Of a stretch of DNA of 64,000 nt, positions 1 through 8,679 are shown piece after piece (within the stretch, counting starts at the first letter, position 1; every line of letters begins with the position of its first letter). The stretch spans positions 806,001-870,000 of the forward strand of contig NZ_BAABAU010000001.1 of assembly GCF_039537585.1 (NCBI RefSeq), read 5' to 3'. The position numbers and the translations under genes were made by a program. Below the pieces are notes generated by a model. It had not been told where the DNA came from, made no database searches, and saw only the letters and a program-made list of their open reading frames with translations. This stretch comes from Frondihabitans peucedani (lineage in GTDB: Bacteria > Actinomycetota > Actinomycetes > Actinomycetales > Microbacteriaceae).

Positions 1-483
1 CTGGTGCTCGTGGTGGCTGTCGCCTCCGCGGTGCCCGTCGTGATCGTGTTCTCGCTCGGCGCCGTCGACCTCAGCCCGCGCTACGTGCTCGCCGTCGGCG
101 GCATCGTCGTCGGCAACGTGATGACCGTGTCCACCCTGTTCGGCCGCCTGCTGGCCGCGCAGCTCGTCGCCGAGCGCGACCAGATCGAGGGCTGGCTGGC
201 GCTCGGGGCGACACCGCGGCAGGCATCCGCGACCGTGACGCGGACGGCGGCCTCGTCGGCGATCATCCCGTCGACCGACCAGACCCGGACCACCGGCATC
301 GTGACCCTGCCGGGCGCGTTCGTCGGCGCGGTCTTCGGCGGGGCGTCGCCTCTGGCCGCCGCGGAGTTCCAGCTCGTCGTGCTGGCGTCGATCCTGGCCG
401 CAGGATCCGTCGCCCTGGCGCTGCTCACCTGGCGCTTCGGCGCGCCCGTCCGCCTGCCGACCGAGGCCGCGCCGCTCGCCTGA
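1..483 (+). CDS. FetB/YbbM (UPF0014) family ABC permease, C-terminal part
   Basis: The 5' end is cut off by the window, and 160 codons are visible in frame 1 up to the TGA at 481-483. The visible part has alternating hydrophobic segments. It also has a cytoplasmic loop typical of the UPF0014/FetB permeases: ERDQIEGWLALGATPRQA, later TGIVTLPGAFVGAVFGGASP. In E. coli FetB pairs with the ATPase FetA in a putative iron exporter. That role is known for the family only; the ATPase partner would lie before this window. The last membrane segment is followed by a short Ala/Pro tail. Confidence 0.8.
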   Translation: MVLVVAVASAVPVVIVFSLGAVDLSPRYVLAVGGIVVGNVMTVSTLFGRLLAAQLVAERDQIEGWLALGATPRQASATVTRTAASSAIIPSTDQTRTTGIVTLPGAFVGAVFGGASPLAAAEFQLVVLASILAAGSVALALLTWRFGAPVRLPTEAAPLA

Positions 484-567
484 CCGAGCGACGGCCGCCG
501 GCGAGGAACCGGATTCCGGACGGCGTCGCGGTGCCGCGGCGCTGTGCGGCGTCCGGAGACGCGGTCG

Positions 568-1293
568 CTATTCGGCGTCGACGGCGTCGACCCTGTCGGT
601 GGTGGCGGAGGTGTCGACAGCTGCCAGGCGCTTGGCCTTCGACCGCTCCACGAGGGCGTGGATCAGGATCGGCACGACCGAGATGATCACGATGACGATG
701 GCGAGCACGTCGATGTGCTCGGTGATGAACGGGAAGCCGCTGAGGAGCGAGCCGATGATCGTGAGGCCGCCGGCCCAGAGCGCGGCGCCGGTGACGTTCC
801 AGAGGAGGAACCGACGGTAGGTGTAGCCGCTGGCGCCGGCCGCGAGGGGCACGTAGGTGCGGACGATCGGCACGAAGCGCCCGAGGATGAGCGCCGGACC
901 GCCGTAGCGGGCGTAGAAGGCCTCGGCCCTCTCGAGGTACTCGGTCTTCAGGATGCGGGCGTCGGGCTTGAAGAGGCGCCGTCCGAACCGGTTGCCGAGG
1001 AAGTAGCCCGCCGAGTCGCCGAGCACGGCGGCGATGAAGCCGCAGAGGGCGATCAGCGCCACCGACAACCCGAGGTGCTCGTGCAGCAGCCCCGCCGTGA
1101 CGAGGAGCGAGTCGCCCGGCAGGAACGGGAAGAGGACGCCGGACTCGATGAAGATCATCAGCGACAGACCGCCGAGAGCCCACGGCCCCAGGCCGTTGAG
1201 GATGGTTTCGGGATCGAGGATCATGCCGACGATCGTGGCAGCCGGGCCTAGGAGAAGCCACAGAAGCTGCAGGCTCTGCAGGCCGAGATGCAC
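568..1293 (-). CDS. DedA family membrane protein
   Basis: This is a 241-residue polytopic membrane protein of the DedA/VTT (SNARE-associated Golgi) family. Family marks are FIESGVLFPFLPGDSLL near residue 50, GDSAGYFLGNRFGRRLF near residue 95 and GRFVPIVRTYVPLAAGASG near residue 142. Two further hydrophobic segments follow, then a basic C-terminal tail. DedA proteins are thought to act as proton-coupled lipid or undecaprenyl-phosphate flippases needed for envelope homeostasis; which lipid this one handles is unknown. The start is uncertain: the ATG at 1224 (MILDPETILNGLG) matches usual DedA N-termini better than the upstream ATG. The gene converges on the permease gene, and no terminator is obvious between them. 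Confidence 0.88.
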   Translation of the reverse strand: MHLGLQSLQLLWLLLGPAATIVGMILDPETILNGLGPWALGGLSLMIFIESGVLFPFLPGDSLLVTAGLLHEHLGLSVALIALCGFIAAVLGDSAGYFLGNRFGRRLFKPDARILKTEYLERAEAFYARYGGPALILGRFVPIVRTYVPLAAGASGYTYRRFLLWNVTGAALWAGGLTIIGSLLSGFPFITEHIDVLAIVIVIISVVPILIHALVERSKAKRLAAVDTSATTDRVDAVDAE

Positions 1294-1332
1294 GGCCAGG
1301 GACGACTCGCACAGAGCAAGAACAGAGGCCGG

Positions 1333-1710
1333 TGGTGGAGATGGGGGGAATTGAACCCCCGTCCGACGCTGAGATTGTACGCATTCTACGGGTGTAGCCG
1401 GATGAGTCGTTCTACTCGGCCCCCACCTTTGCTACCGGCATCTAGGTGGACGGGCCCAGCCCGAGTGCAAGTCCCGTGTCACCCTCAGACGTAGTGACAC
1501 AGCAAGCCCTCTAGATGACGTCAGGGTCCGGATAGAGAGCAGTCTCCGGTCTGACGGACTTCATGTGGCTCTACTGCTTACGCAGCGAGAGCGAAGTCAG
1601 TGCGCTTGGAATTGGCACTTGTTGTTTTCCAGAGATCGTTTACGAGATAACCCTGGATCCTCGACCCGCTTCTCGTTCGCACACAGGCGCCGTCGAAACC
1701 GATCATCCCC
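1333..1710 (-). ncRNA. ssrA: tmRNA (transfer-messenger RNA)
   Basis: Read on the minus strand, the RNA begins GGGGATG and ends CATCTCC-A-CCA, so the two ends form a 7-bp tRNA-like acceptor stem with one G-U pair. The 3' end carries a T-arm with GTTCAATTCC, and CCA is encoded. The RNA is about 378 nt. The tag frame lies at 1578-1616 (resume codon GCC) and reads ANSKRTDFALAA followed by TAA. The tail LAA is the usual degron recognised by ClpXP. With SmpB it rescues ribosomes stalled on mRNAs without a stop codon. smpB lies directly upstream on the same strand. The exact 5' end is inferred from the stem. Confidence 0.96.
1578..1616 (-). other. tmRNA-encoded proteolysis tag
   Basis: The internal reading frame of ssrA encodes 12 residues, ANSKRTDFALAA, then TAA. 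This fits actinobacterial tags, which commonly begin ANSK and end ALAA. The first alanine of the full tag comes from the charged tmRNA itself. Confidence 0.93.
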
Positions 1711-1807
1711 CTGAGGGGCCTTCTGTTCTTGCTCTGTGGAGTTGTTCTGATACGTGCTCGCCGCCCTGCGGGAGCCCTCTATCTTATGCCCGAGGGCCCT
1801 CGCCCCG

Positions 1808-2284
1808 CTAGTCGCCGAGGTTCTTGCGGGCGGCCATGGCACGGTCGGCCTCGCGGCGGTCGGTGCGCTCGCGCAGCGTCTGGCGCTTGTCGTACTCGCG
1901 CTTGCCCTTGGCGACGGCGAGTTCGACCTTCGCCCGCCCGTCGGAGAAGTAGATCTTGAGAGGGACGAGCGTGTAGCCGCCCTCCTTCGTCTTGTGGCTG
2001 ATCTTGATGATCTGCTCCTTGTGGAGGAGGAGCTTGCGCTTGCGCCGGGGCGAGTGGTTGTTCCAGGTGCCCTCGGTGTACTCGGGGATGTGGACGGCGT
2101 CGAGCCAGATCTCGCCGGCGTCGACGTAGGCGTACCCGTCGACCAGTGACGCCCGACCCTGACGGAGGGCCTTCACCTCGGTGCCCGAGAGGACGATGCC
2201 GGCCTCGTAGGTGTCGTCGATCAGATAGTCGAAGCGGGCGCGCCGATTCGTCGCGACGGTCTTCTCGCCTTTCTCGCGCGGCAT
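1808..2284 (-). CDS. smpB: SsrA-binding protein SmpB
   Basis: This 158-residue protein has the usual SmpB length. It binds the tRNA-like domain of tmRNA and delivers it to stalled ribosomes. Visible family motifs are [24 protein letters not shown] in the beta-barrel core and the [21 protein letters not shown] stretch. The basic C-terminal tail ([21 protein letters not shown]) enters the empty mRNA channel. It sits just upstream of ssrA on the same strand, and downstream of ftsX with an 85-base gap. The start begins [13 protein letters not shown]; the 16-residue leader before the conserved core is normal for actinobacteria. Confidence 0.97.
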   Translation of the reverse strand: MPREKGEKTVATNRRARFDYLIDDTYEAGIVLSGTEVKALRQGRASLVDGYAYVDAGEIWLDAVHIPEYTEGTWNNHSPRRKRKLLLHKEQIIKISHKTKEGGYTLVPLKIYFSDGRAKVELAVAKGKREYDKRQTLRERTDRREADRAMAARKNLGD

Positions 2285-2369
2285 GCCTGTCTCCTCGATC
2301 GTTTGCTGGGCCGTGCCCGACTGGGCAGCCTCTCAGTATACGCGACGGCACCAGGGCCGGGCGGCCCGC

Positions 2370-3284
2370 CTAGACCTTGAGGTACCGCCGGATCGCGACG
2401 TTGGCCGACAGGGCTGCCAGCACCGCGCCGATCACGATCAGCAGCGGCACGACGAAGGCGGTGTCGCTCATGCTCACGAACGGTGTCGACGCGAACGACT
2501 CGGCGAGGTATCCGCGGACGAAGAACTTTACGATCAGGAAGATCGCGCCGCCGGCGAGCACCGATCCTGCGAGCGCGGCGATCACGCCCTCGAGGATGAA
2601 CGGCGTCTGGATGAACCGGTTCGACGCCCCCACGAGTCTCATGATGCCGAGCTCCCGTCTTCGGCTGAACGCCGAGAGCCGGATGGTCGTCGCGATGAGC
2701 AGCACGGCCGCGATCAGCATGAGCACTGCTATGCCGATGGCCGTGTACGAGGCTGCGTTCAGGACCGCGAAGATCGGCTGCAGGTACCCGCGCTGGTCGA
2801 CGACGCTCTGCACTCCGGCCTGGTTCGACAGGCTCTCGATCAGGATGTCGGACTGCGACGGGTTCTTGAGGTTCACCCAGAACGTCTCGTTGAGGTACGA
2901 CGGCTGCACGAACTCGGTCGCGGGGCTGTCCGCGAACTGCTTCTTGAAGCGCTCGTACGCCTGCTGCTGCGTCTCGAAGTACGACTTCTGGATGTACGGC
3001 GACAGGGTGGTCGACTTGAGCTGCGCCTCGATCTGGTTCTTCTGATCGGTGGTCGCCTTGGCACCGGTGCAGTTGCCGGTCGTGTCGGTGTCGGTGCAGA
3101 GGTAGACGGCGACCTGGGCCCGGTCGTACCAGTAGCCCTTCATCTGGTTGATCTGCATCTGGAGCAGCACGGCCGTGCCGACGAAGGTCAGCGAGATGAA
3201 GGTGACCAGGACGACGGAGATCACCATCGAGATGTTGCGACGGAGGCCGGAGCCGACCTCGCCGAGGACGAGTCCGAGCCTCAT
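2370..3284 (-). CDS. ftsX: Cell-division ABC transporter permease FtsX
   Basis: This is the 304-residue membrane partner of FtsE; FtsEX relays the division signal to peptidoglycan hydrolases outside the cell. There is a first membrane helix near residues 18-42. A large extracellular domain of about 130 residues contains two cysteines ([11 protein letters not shown]) that may form a disulfide. Three C-terminal helices lie near residues 178-205, 230-255 and 275-297, and the short cytoplasmic [15 protein letters not shown] loop is typical of FtsX. Its start overlaps the ftsE stop by four bases (ATGA), which suggests translational coupling. Confidence 0.95.
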   Translation of the reverse strand: MRLGLVLGEVGSGLRRNISMVISVVLVTFISLTFVGTAVLLQMQINQMKGYWYDRAQVAVYLCTDTDTTGNCTGAKATTDQKNQIEAQLKSTTLSPYIQKSYFETQQQAYERFKKQFADSPATEFVQPSYLNETFWVNLKNPSQSDILIESLSNQAGVQSVVDQRGYLQPIFAVLNAASYTAIGIAVLMLIAAVLLIATTIRLSAFSRRRELGIMRLVGASNRFIQTPFILEGVIAALAGSVLAGGAIFLIVKFFVRGYLAESFASTPFVSMSDTAFVVPLLIVIGAVLAALSANVAIRRYLKV

Positions 3285-4120
3285 TTGTCAGCCCCCCAGC
3301 TCGGGACGGACTGTCTCTCGACGGACTCGGGGTCGAGCCTCGGAGCCGGGACGGTCGGGACGGGGACGCCCTGCGTGCGGGCGGCCGTGGCATCCTGCGC
3401 TGCCTGCTCCTGGGCGAGCTGGACGATCGGCACGGCCTGCGTCTGGTAGCCGCCGGAGCGCTCGTCGCGGACGATGCTGCCTCCGGAGAGCTCGATGACA
3501 CGGCGCTGCATCTGGTCGACGATGCCGGCGTCGTGAGTCGCCATGAGCACTGTCGTGCCGGAGGCGTTGATGCGGTCGAGGAGGGTCATGATGCCGGCGC
3601 TCGTCGAGGGGTCGAGGTTACCGGTCGGTTCATCGGCCAGCAGGATCGCGGGGCGGTTGACGATGGCGCGCGCGATCGCGACGCGCTGCTGCTCGCCACC
3701 CGACAGCTCGTGCGGCAGACGCTGGGCCTTGCCCGCGAGCCCGACCATCTTGAGCACGTCGGGGACGGCCTCCGAGATGTAGCCCTTGCTCTTGCCGATC
3801 ACCTGGAGGGTGAACGCGACGTTGTCGAAGACGGACTTCTGCGGGAGGAGCCGAAAGTCCTGGAAGACGACGCCGAGGTTGCGGCGGAAGTAGGGCACCT
3901 TGCGGCTCGAGAGCGTGCCGAGGCGCTGGCCGAGGACGTGGATCTGCCCCTTCGAGGGCTTCTCCTCCTTCAGGACCAGGCGCAGGAAGCTCGACTTGCC
4001 GGAGCCGGAGGCGCCGACCAGGAAGACGAACTCACCCTTGAGAATCTCGAGGGTGATGCCGTTGAGCGCCGGGCGGGGGTTGCCGGCATAGAACTTGGAG
4101 ACCTCATCGAAGCGAATCAT
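3281..4120 (-). CDS. ftsE: Cell-division ATP-binding protein FtsE
   Basis: This ABC ATPase forms the FtsEX complex. Walker A is GASGSGKS at residues 36-43, the signature LSGGEQ at 139-144, Walker [12 protein letters not shown] at about 160-170, and the switch histidine is in MATHD. The protein has 279 residues. The core ends near residue 228 as in most FtsE proteins. A further 50 or so residues rich in Gln, Ala, Val and Pro then follow, an actinobacterial-type extension of unknown function. ftsX follows with a four-base overlap. Confidence 0.95.
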   Translation of the reverse strand: MIRFDEVSKFYAGNPRPALNGITLEILKGEFVFLVGASGSGKSSFLRLVLKEEKPSKGQIHVLGQRLGTLSSRKVPYFRRNLGVVFQDFRLLPQKSVFDNVAFTLQVIGKSKGYISEAVPDVLKMVGLAGKAQRLPHELSGGEQQRVAIARAIVNRPAILLADEPTGNLDPSTSAGIMTLLDRINASGTTVLMATHDAGIVDQMQRRVIELSGGSIVRDERSGGYQTQAVPIVQLAQEQAAQDATAARTQGVPVPTVPAPRLDPESVERQSVPSWGADK

Positions 4121-4186
4121 GACGGGGAAAGACTAGGCATCAATCCGACGATTCGACAGCAGGCGCGCCCCCTGTTCACGGACGCG

Positions 4187-4891
4187 TCAACGACCCGATG
4201 AACCCGCTGGATGCGAGGTGGGTGCGGCTTGGAAGGCGACTCCGCGCCCTACGGTGACGTGCACTTCGTCCGCCGGGTACTCCGCCCTCAGGCTGTCGGC
4301 GGTCGCCTCGCTCGCCACCGTCACCTCCACGACGCTCCGGACCACGTCGACGCTGCTCGACCGGAACGGCGTCAACCCCTGTCGCACTCCGACGATCTCG
4401 TCGAAGATCTGCTGCTGGATCGCGAGGAGGTGCGATCTCGAATGGGCGACCTCGATGAACCGCAGCCGCGACGGATCAGGCAGCACCGCCCTCGCAGCCT
4501 TCACCCGGGCAGGATCGGGGACACCGACCCAACCGACCCCGATGCTCCCCGACCCCCGGTTGATCAGCCAGACGCCGCCGAAGTGCGGATCGGCGCCGAC
4601 CACCCGGGAGACGTCACCGATGTGAGCGCCCAGACGACCGCGCGACCTCATCTGGGCGCGCTCGTGCTCGCTCATCGGGAAGCCGAGGTACGAGACGGCG
4701 TGTTCCGCGTCGATCCTCCGGACGGCCTCGAGGTCGCGGGTGAAGCCCCACTTCTCGCGGAGCGCCAGCTCACGCTTCTCGACCGCCGTCGCAGGCTTCT
4801 CCGGCGTCACGGGGTTGGCGACGACGTAGCCGCCCGCCACGCCGAGGCCGACCGCGAGCACCGCGGGGATGAGCATGAAGCGCCGGAACAT
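4187..4891 (-). CDS. Secreted or membrane-anchored protein of unknown function
   Basis: The protein has 234 residues. It has a short basic N-terminus (MFRRF) and one hydrophobic segment (LIPAVLAVGLGVAGGYVVA), so it is a signal peptide or signal-anchor protein. The rest is soluble and contains FGGVWLINRGSGSIGVGWVG and two later mixed segments. The pattern faintly recalls the small alpha/beta prodomains of secreted serine proteases, but no protease domain follows, so I assign no function. It lies between prfB and ftsE on the same strand and may be transcribed with them. Confidence 0.7.
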   Translation of the reverse strand: MFRRFMLIPAVLAVGLGVAGGYVVANPVTPEKPATAVEKRELALREKWGFTRDLEAVRRIDAEHAVSYLGFPMSEHERAQMRSRGRLGAHIGDVSRVVGADPHFGGVWLINRGSGSIGVGWVGVPDPARVKAARAVLPDPSRLRFIEVAHSRSHLLAIQQQIFDEIVGVRQGLTPFRSSSVDVVRSVVEVTVASEATADSLRAEYPADEVHVTVGRGVAFQAAPTSHPAGSSGR

Positions 4892-4936
4892 CGGCTTCCT
4901 GTCTGAGGAGGGCGCTCTGCCGACCCCGAGGCGAAC

Positions 4937-6046
4937 CTACTCGTCGTCGGAGCGCTTCCGCCAGCGGATGCCGGCGGAGATGAAGCCGTCGAGGTCGCCG
5001 TCGAAGACGTTCGAGGGGTTGTTGACCTCGTACTCGCTGCGGAGGTCTTTGACCATCTGGTACGGCGCGAGCACGTACGAGCGGATCTGGTCACCCCAGC
5101 TCGCGGTGATGTTGCCGGCGAGCTCCTTCTTCTTGGCGTTCTCCTCCTCGCGCTTCAGGAGGAGGAGCCGCGACTGCAGCACGCGCATGGCGGCGGCGCG
5201 GTTCTGGATCTGGCTCTTCTCGTTCTGCATCGAGACGACGGTGCCGGTCGGGATGTGCGTGAGGCGCACCGCGGAGTCGGTCGTGTTGACCGACTGGCCG
5301 CCCGGGCCGGAGGAGCGGAAGACGTCGACGCGGATGTCGTTCTCGGGAATCTCGATCGTGTCGGTCTCCTCCATGAGCGGGATGACCTCGACGGCGGCGA
5401 AGCTCGTCTGGCGCTTGCCGGCGGCGCCGAACGGCGACATGCGCACCAGACGGTGCGTGCCGGCCTCGACGCTGAGGGTGCCGAACGCGTAGGGCGCGTC
5501 GATCTCGAAGGTGGCCGACTTGATGCCGGCCTCCTCGGCGTAGCTGGTGTCCATCACCGTGACCTTGAACTTGTGCTGCTCGGCATAGCGGAGGTACATG
5601 CGCAGCAGCATGTCGGCGAAGTCGGCGGCGTCGACGCCGCCGGCGCCCGCGCGAATCGTGATGACGGCCGGACGCGGGTCGTACTCGCCGTCGAGGAGGG
5701 TCTGGATCTCGAGCTCGTCCATCATCTTCTGGATAGACGCCAGCTCGACGGCGGCCTCGTCGGCGGACTCCTGGTCGTCGCCCTCGTTCGCCATCTCGAT
5801 GAGCACCTCGAGGTCGTCGAGGCGCTGACCGGTGTTCGTGACCTTGTCGAGCTCGGACTTGCGGTGGCTGAGATCGCTGGTGACGCGCTGGGCGTTCTCG
5901 GTGTCGTTCCACAGGTCGGGGTCGGACGCCTGCCGCTCGAGGTCGGCGATCTCCTTCTCGAGCCGCTCGACGCCGATCACGGCGCTGATGTCGGCGAAGG
6001 TGGATCGCAGGGCAGCGATCTTGTCGGAGAAGTCGAGCTCGATCAT
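4937..6046 (-). CDS. prfB: Peptide chain release factor 2
   Basis: RF2 releases the nascent chain at UGA and UAA codons. The GGQ catalytic motif is at residues 249-251 ([15 protein letters not shown]) and the stop-codon-reading tripeptide SPF at 204-206 (RMSPFG), which marks RF2 rather than RF1. The length is 369 residues, as usual. The frame is open from the ATG without the in-frame UGA and +1 frameshift used by many bacteria to autoregulate prfB. That absence is common in actinobacteria. Confidence 0.97.
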   Translation of the reverse strand: MIELDFSDKIAALRSTFADISAVIGVERLEKEIADLERQASDPDLWNDTENAQRVTSDLSHRKSELDKVTNTGQRLDDLEVLIEMANEGDDQESADEAAVELASIQKMMDELEIQTLLDGEYDPRPAVITIRAGAGGVDAADFADMLLRMYLRYAEQHKFKVTVMDTSYAEEAGIKSATFEIDAPYAFGTLSVEAGTHRLVRMSPFGAAGKRQTSFAAVEVIPLMEETDTIEIPENDIRVDVFRSSGPGGQSVNTTDSAVRLTHIPTGTVVSMQNEKSQIQNRAAAMRVLQSRLLLLKREEENAKKKELAGNITASWGDQIRSYVLAPYQMVKDLRSEYEVNNPSNVFDGDLDGFISAGIRWRKRSDDE

Positions 6047-6244
6047 GATCGTCCAGCCTACCGGCCCGGGGGTGGCGCACCTGCTGGGAGGACCCGCCGA
6101 CTCAACGCCCGAGGGGCGTCCACGATGCCTGGCTGATCGGAGCCGATGAGCTGGTCGATGATCCCGAGGCTCGAGCGCTGTCAGCGCACCGGTCTCGTTC
6201 TGCGCCGCGTGTGGCAGGATCTCCGGTCACTCCTCAGCCCCGCG

Positions 6245-7009
6245 TCAGCCGGCGTGCCAGAGGACTCTGCTGCCCTTCACGACTTCGACGACACCCTTCG
6301 CCGTCTCGGTCAACTGAACAGTGGGACCTGCCCCGGCCGTTCCCGTGCTCCACAGCGCTTTGCCCTTGGCCGATGTCAGCACCACGTTGCCGTCCTTCTG
6401 CACGTGCAGCGAGTCACCTCGAGCACCGCCGGTCTTCGAGGACCACAGGATTTTGCTGTCTCGCTCATCGACGAGATTGCCGTCCTCCTGCAGGGTCAGG
6501 AGCCCGCCCTCGTGCCGGAGAGCCTGGTCCGCGGTCATCACGTCCCCCGATGTCGCCGTGTAGTAGTTCGACGGATGCTCCGACCAGATCTCCCCCGTCT
6601 GGGCATCGAGGTCGACATCAGCGAACAAGCCGATCTCCAGTTCCGCGGCGGTACCACGCGACCCGGACTGCCACAGCGCTTTGCCTTTTGCCGAGTAGAC
6701 GACGAGGTTCCCGTCCGTCTGCAGGAGCAGCCGGTTTCCCGTGCCGCTCGTATGAGTCGTCCACAATGCGTGACCGTTGCCGTACTCCACGACGTTGCCG
6801 TCGGACTGCATGGTCAGATCGAACTGGTTGAACGGCGAGTAGATCGCCTGACCTGCGGCCAGCTCCTGGCCGGCGTTCAGCGAGAACGGCTTCTGCATCA
6901 CGTCGGCGAGAGCGGGCGATGCAATGGCAGCAGACCCGGTCACAGTGACGAAGGCCACGAGAGCGATGACGGCGCGCGACGTGCGTCTCGCGGAGATGAG
7001 CTTGGGCAT
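6245..7009 (-). CDS. Secreted B-lectin (bulb-type mannose-binding) domain protein
   Basis: The 254-residue product begins MPKLISARRTSRA, followed by a hydrophobic segment and an ASPALAD cleavage site, so it is exported. I chose the ATG at 7009 because GAGGAAG lies just upstream. The mature part carries repeated B-lectin QxDGNxVxY-like strands: MQSDGNVVEYG, LQTDGNLVVYS, LQEDGNLVDER and VQKDGNVVLTS, each followed by a WxS/T turn. This suggests two beta-prism-II domains. The first pair fits the sugar-binding consensus better than the second, where the Tyr is lost. Carbohydrate binding, such as mannose, is inferred from the family. It stands alone, downstream of a long non-coding stretch. Confidence 0.85.
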   Translation of the reverse strand: MPKLISARRTSRAVIALVAFVTVTGSAAIASPALADVMQKPFSLNAGQELAAGQAIYSPFNQFDLTMQSDGNVVEYGNGHALWTTHTSGTGNRLLLQTDGNLVVYSAKGKALWQSGSRGTAAELEIGLFADVDLDAQTGEIWSEHPSNYYTATSGDVMTADQALRHEGGLLTLQEDGNLVDERDSKILWSSKTGGARGDSLHVQKDGNVVLTSAKGKALWSTGTAGAGPTVQLTETAKGVVEVVKGSRVLWHAG

Positions 7010-7377
7010 GAGCTTCCTCAGGTTTGGGCGCCCGACAGGGGCGAGCACGAGCGTATCGAGTATGCGCCAGCAGACGGCTCCCCTCGTTCGGGGCGACCGA
7101 GCGGCCTCCGGCAGAGCCGACCAGCCCAGTCGGCTTCACGCTTCCGTGGCAGGTCGTGAGCGTGCTCGCGACGGTGGCGCCGACGCCATGCAAGGACGGG
7201 CCCGCGGAGGCGCTTCGGGGCTCACCCGGCTTTGCACTCGGTGGCTCGGGCGGCGCGGCTGCCGTGTTGCAGTCGACGCACCTGAGCGTGCACATGCACC
7301 GTGCGGGGAAAACGGCCGTCACTGTCGGCACGACCGCGTGTGGAACTCGAATGGGAGCGGAGAGTGGCAGAGGTCCG
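7010..7377. other. Non-coding stretch upstream of the lectin gene
   Basis: These 368 bases hold no convincing gene on either strand. The open frames that cross it have unlikely composition, being rich in Pro, Cys and Arg. It contains the lectin ribosome-binding site at its left end and presumably the lectin promoter. I see no clear hairpin. Confidence 0.5.
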
Positions 7378-7744
7378 TCAATCGGTCTTCTCGTGATGGT
7401 GTGAAAAGAAAGTCTGCCGGACCTCTCCCAACCCGAAAGTGCCCCCGGACCAGAGCTTGAAAGTGCGCTCCGGAGTGAACTCGGTAACAGCCGTCTCGGG
7501 CGAGAGGAACTTTAGGCGCATCCTGTAGACCCCGCCGGGCACGAGCGTTTGAGCTTCGAGCGAGTCAGGTTCCATCCGGACGTCGAATCCGTGACCCACA
7601 GTCTCAATAAAAGAGAGCACAACCGAACCATCGAAGCTCGTCGGTCAGCCAATAGGGGCCGGTCCTCCCACCAAAGGCAGTGGGCCACAAGACAATGGAC
7701 GCTGTCGCGTCGGGGTCGGTGAGGTAGAAGTCAGGTGGTGCCAT
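7378..7744 (-). pseudogene. EF-Tu-like beta-barrel domain protein, frameshifted
   Basis: Two minus-strand frames together make one small protein. The first starts at ATG 7744 and reads MAPPDFYLTDPDATAS, then FGGRTGPYWLTDE. The second continues after a one-base shift near 7630-7640 with FDGSVVLSF, then FDVRMEPDS, LVPGGVYRMRLKFLSPE and FKLWSGGTFGLGEV, ending at 7378. This order (GGR..P......Y/FDGS, then the LxPG and FLSPE motifs) is that of the stand-alone EF-Tu domain-like proteins common in bacteria. The start frame hits a TGA 10 codons after the shift, so the gene is broken unless the shift is a sequencing error. Confidence 0.65.
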
Positions 7745-7965
7745 GTCCGATTATGGCGTCACCCTGGCGCTAGCGACCGCCTTCTGCAACCCGTCGAGCG
7801 ACTGCATCAGTCCCGGATCGGTAGACGTTCCCCTGCGAACACCAGCCGCGAGGCACGGTAGCCGTTCCTTGATGAACGCGAGCGAGGCCGCGCGAAAGCC
7901 TACGGCTTGCGACTTGATCGCACGGCGCTCGGCCAGCCCGCCTCTTTGATCGGTGCGTCTTGTTC

Positions 7966-8679
7966 CTAAGCGCTCCAGCTGCGCAGCTTCGCGAGGGGGG
8001 TGGCGAATGAGTCGATCTTGCTTGTCGAGAGTCCCTGGCGGATGAGCGTCTCGACGAGGGCGGCCGCGGCCGCGACCCCGTCGATGACCGGCACGGGAAG
8101 GCGGTCGCGCACATGTTCTTCGAGGCCGGCCATGCCGGCGCAGCCGAGGCAGATGACCTCGGCTCCGCGGGCGATTGCGCGTTGCCCGGCGGCGACGAAG
8201 GCCTCGGCCGTCGCGAAGGCGTCCTTGTCGAGTTCGAGGACTCCGAGCCCGGTGTCCTCGATGGCAGCGCATCGGTCGATGAGGCCCGCTGTGGTGAGGC
8301 TGTCCTCGATCTGCCCGACAGCGCGGCGGACGGTCGTGACTACCCCGTACCGGCGCCCGAGCGGCATCGCGAGGTGGGCGGCGGCTTCGGTGATGTCGAC
8401 GACGGGGATCGAGAGGAGCTCGCGGGCACCTTCTCGACCGTGTTCGCCGAACCCGGCCATCACGACGCCATCGATGTCGGTAGGCAGCGTCTCGAGCGTC
8501 TGCAGGACGGCGGCGGCGCTGATGAAGCTGTCGTACCACCCCTCGGCCGACGCGACGCCCCATGCCGGCGTGATCCCGACGATCTCGACGTCGGGCCCGA
8601 CGGCGACGCGGGCGCGCGACGCGGCCGTCTCGGTCATCGTCTTGGTTGTGTTGCAGTTCACGATGGCAATCCTGATCAC
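7966..8679 (-). CDS. Asp/Glu/hydantoin racemase superfamily protein lacking the first cysteine
   Basis: The 237-residue protein has the two-lobed fold of the hydantoin/aspartate racemase family. It begins MIRIAIVNCNTT, and later shows VVMAGFGEHGREG and EVICLGCAGM. In hydantoin racemases the two catalytic bases are cysteines near residues 76 and 181. Here the second is kept (Cys180), but the first position (residue 76) is glycine. A Gly/Cys pair also occurs in arylmalonate decarboxylase of the same superfamily. A decarboxylase, isomerase or lyase is therefore as likely as a racemase. The gene is last in a GntR-linked operon and overlaps the upstream cyclodeaminase-like gene by four bases. Confidence 0.82.
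   Translation of the reverse strand: MIRIAIVNCNTTKTMTETAASRARVAVGPDVEIVGITPAWGVASAEGWYDSFISAAAVLQTLETLPTDIDGVVMAGFGEHGREGARELLSIPVVDITEAAAHLAMPLGRRYGVVTTVRRAVGQIEDSLTTAGLIDRCAAIEDTGLGVLELDKDAFATAEAFVAAGQRAIARGAEVICLGCAGMAGLEEHVRDRLPVPVIDGVAAAAALVETLIRQGLSTSKIDSFATPLAKLRSWSA

Noticed and set aside
425-1384. 319-residue minus-strand open frame over the DedA gene
   Set aside because: It is rich in Arg, Pro and His and lies out of frame with the clear DedA gene; a shadow frame from GC-rich codon use.
1711-1807. Clear ssrA promoter
   Set aside because: TAAGAT near 1780 on the minus strand could be a -10 box, but no convincing -35 is seen.
4937-6046. Programmed frameshift in prfB
   Set aside because: The frame is continuous from the start and there is no early in-frame TGA.
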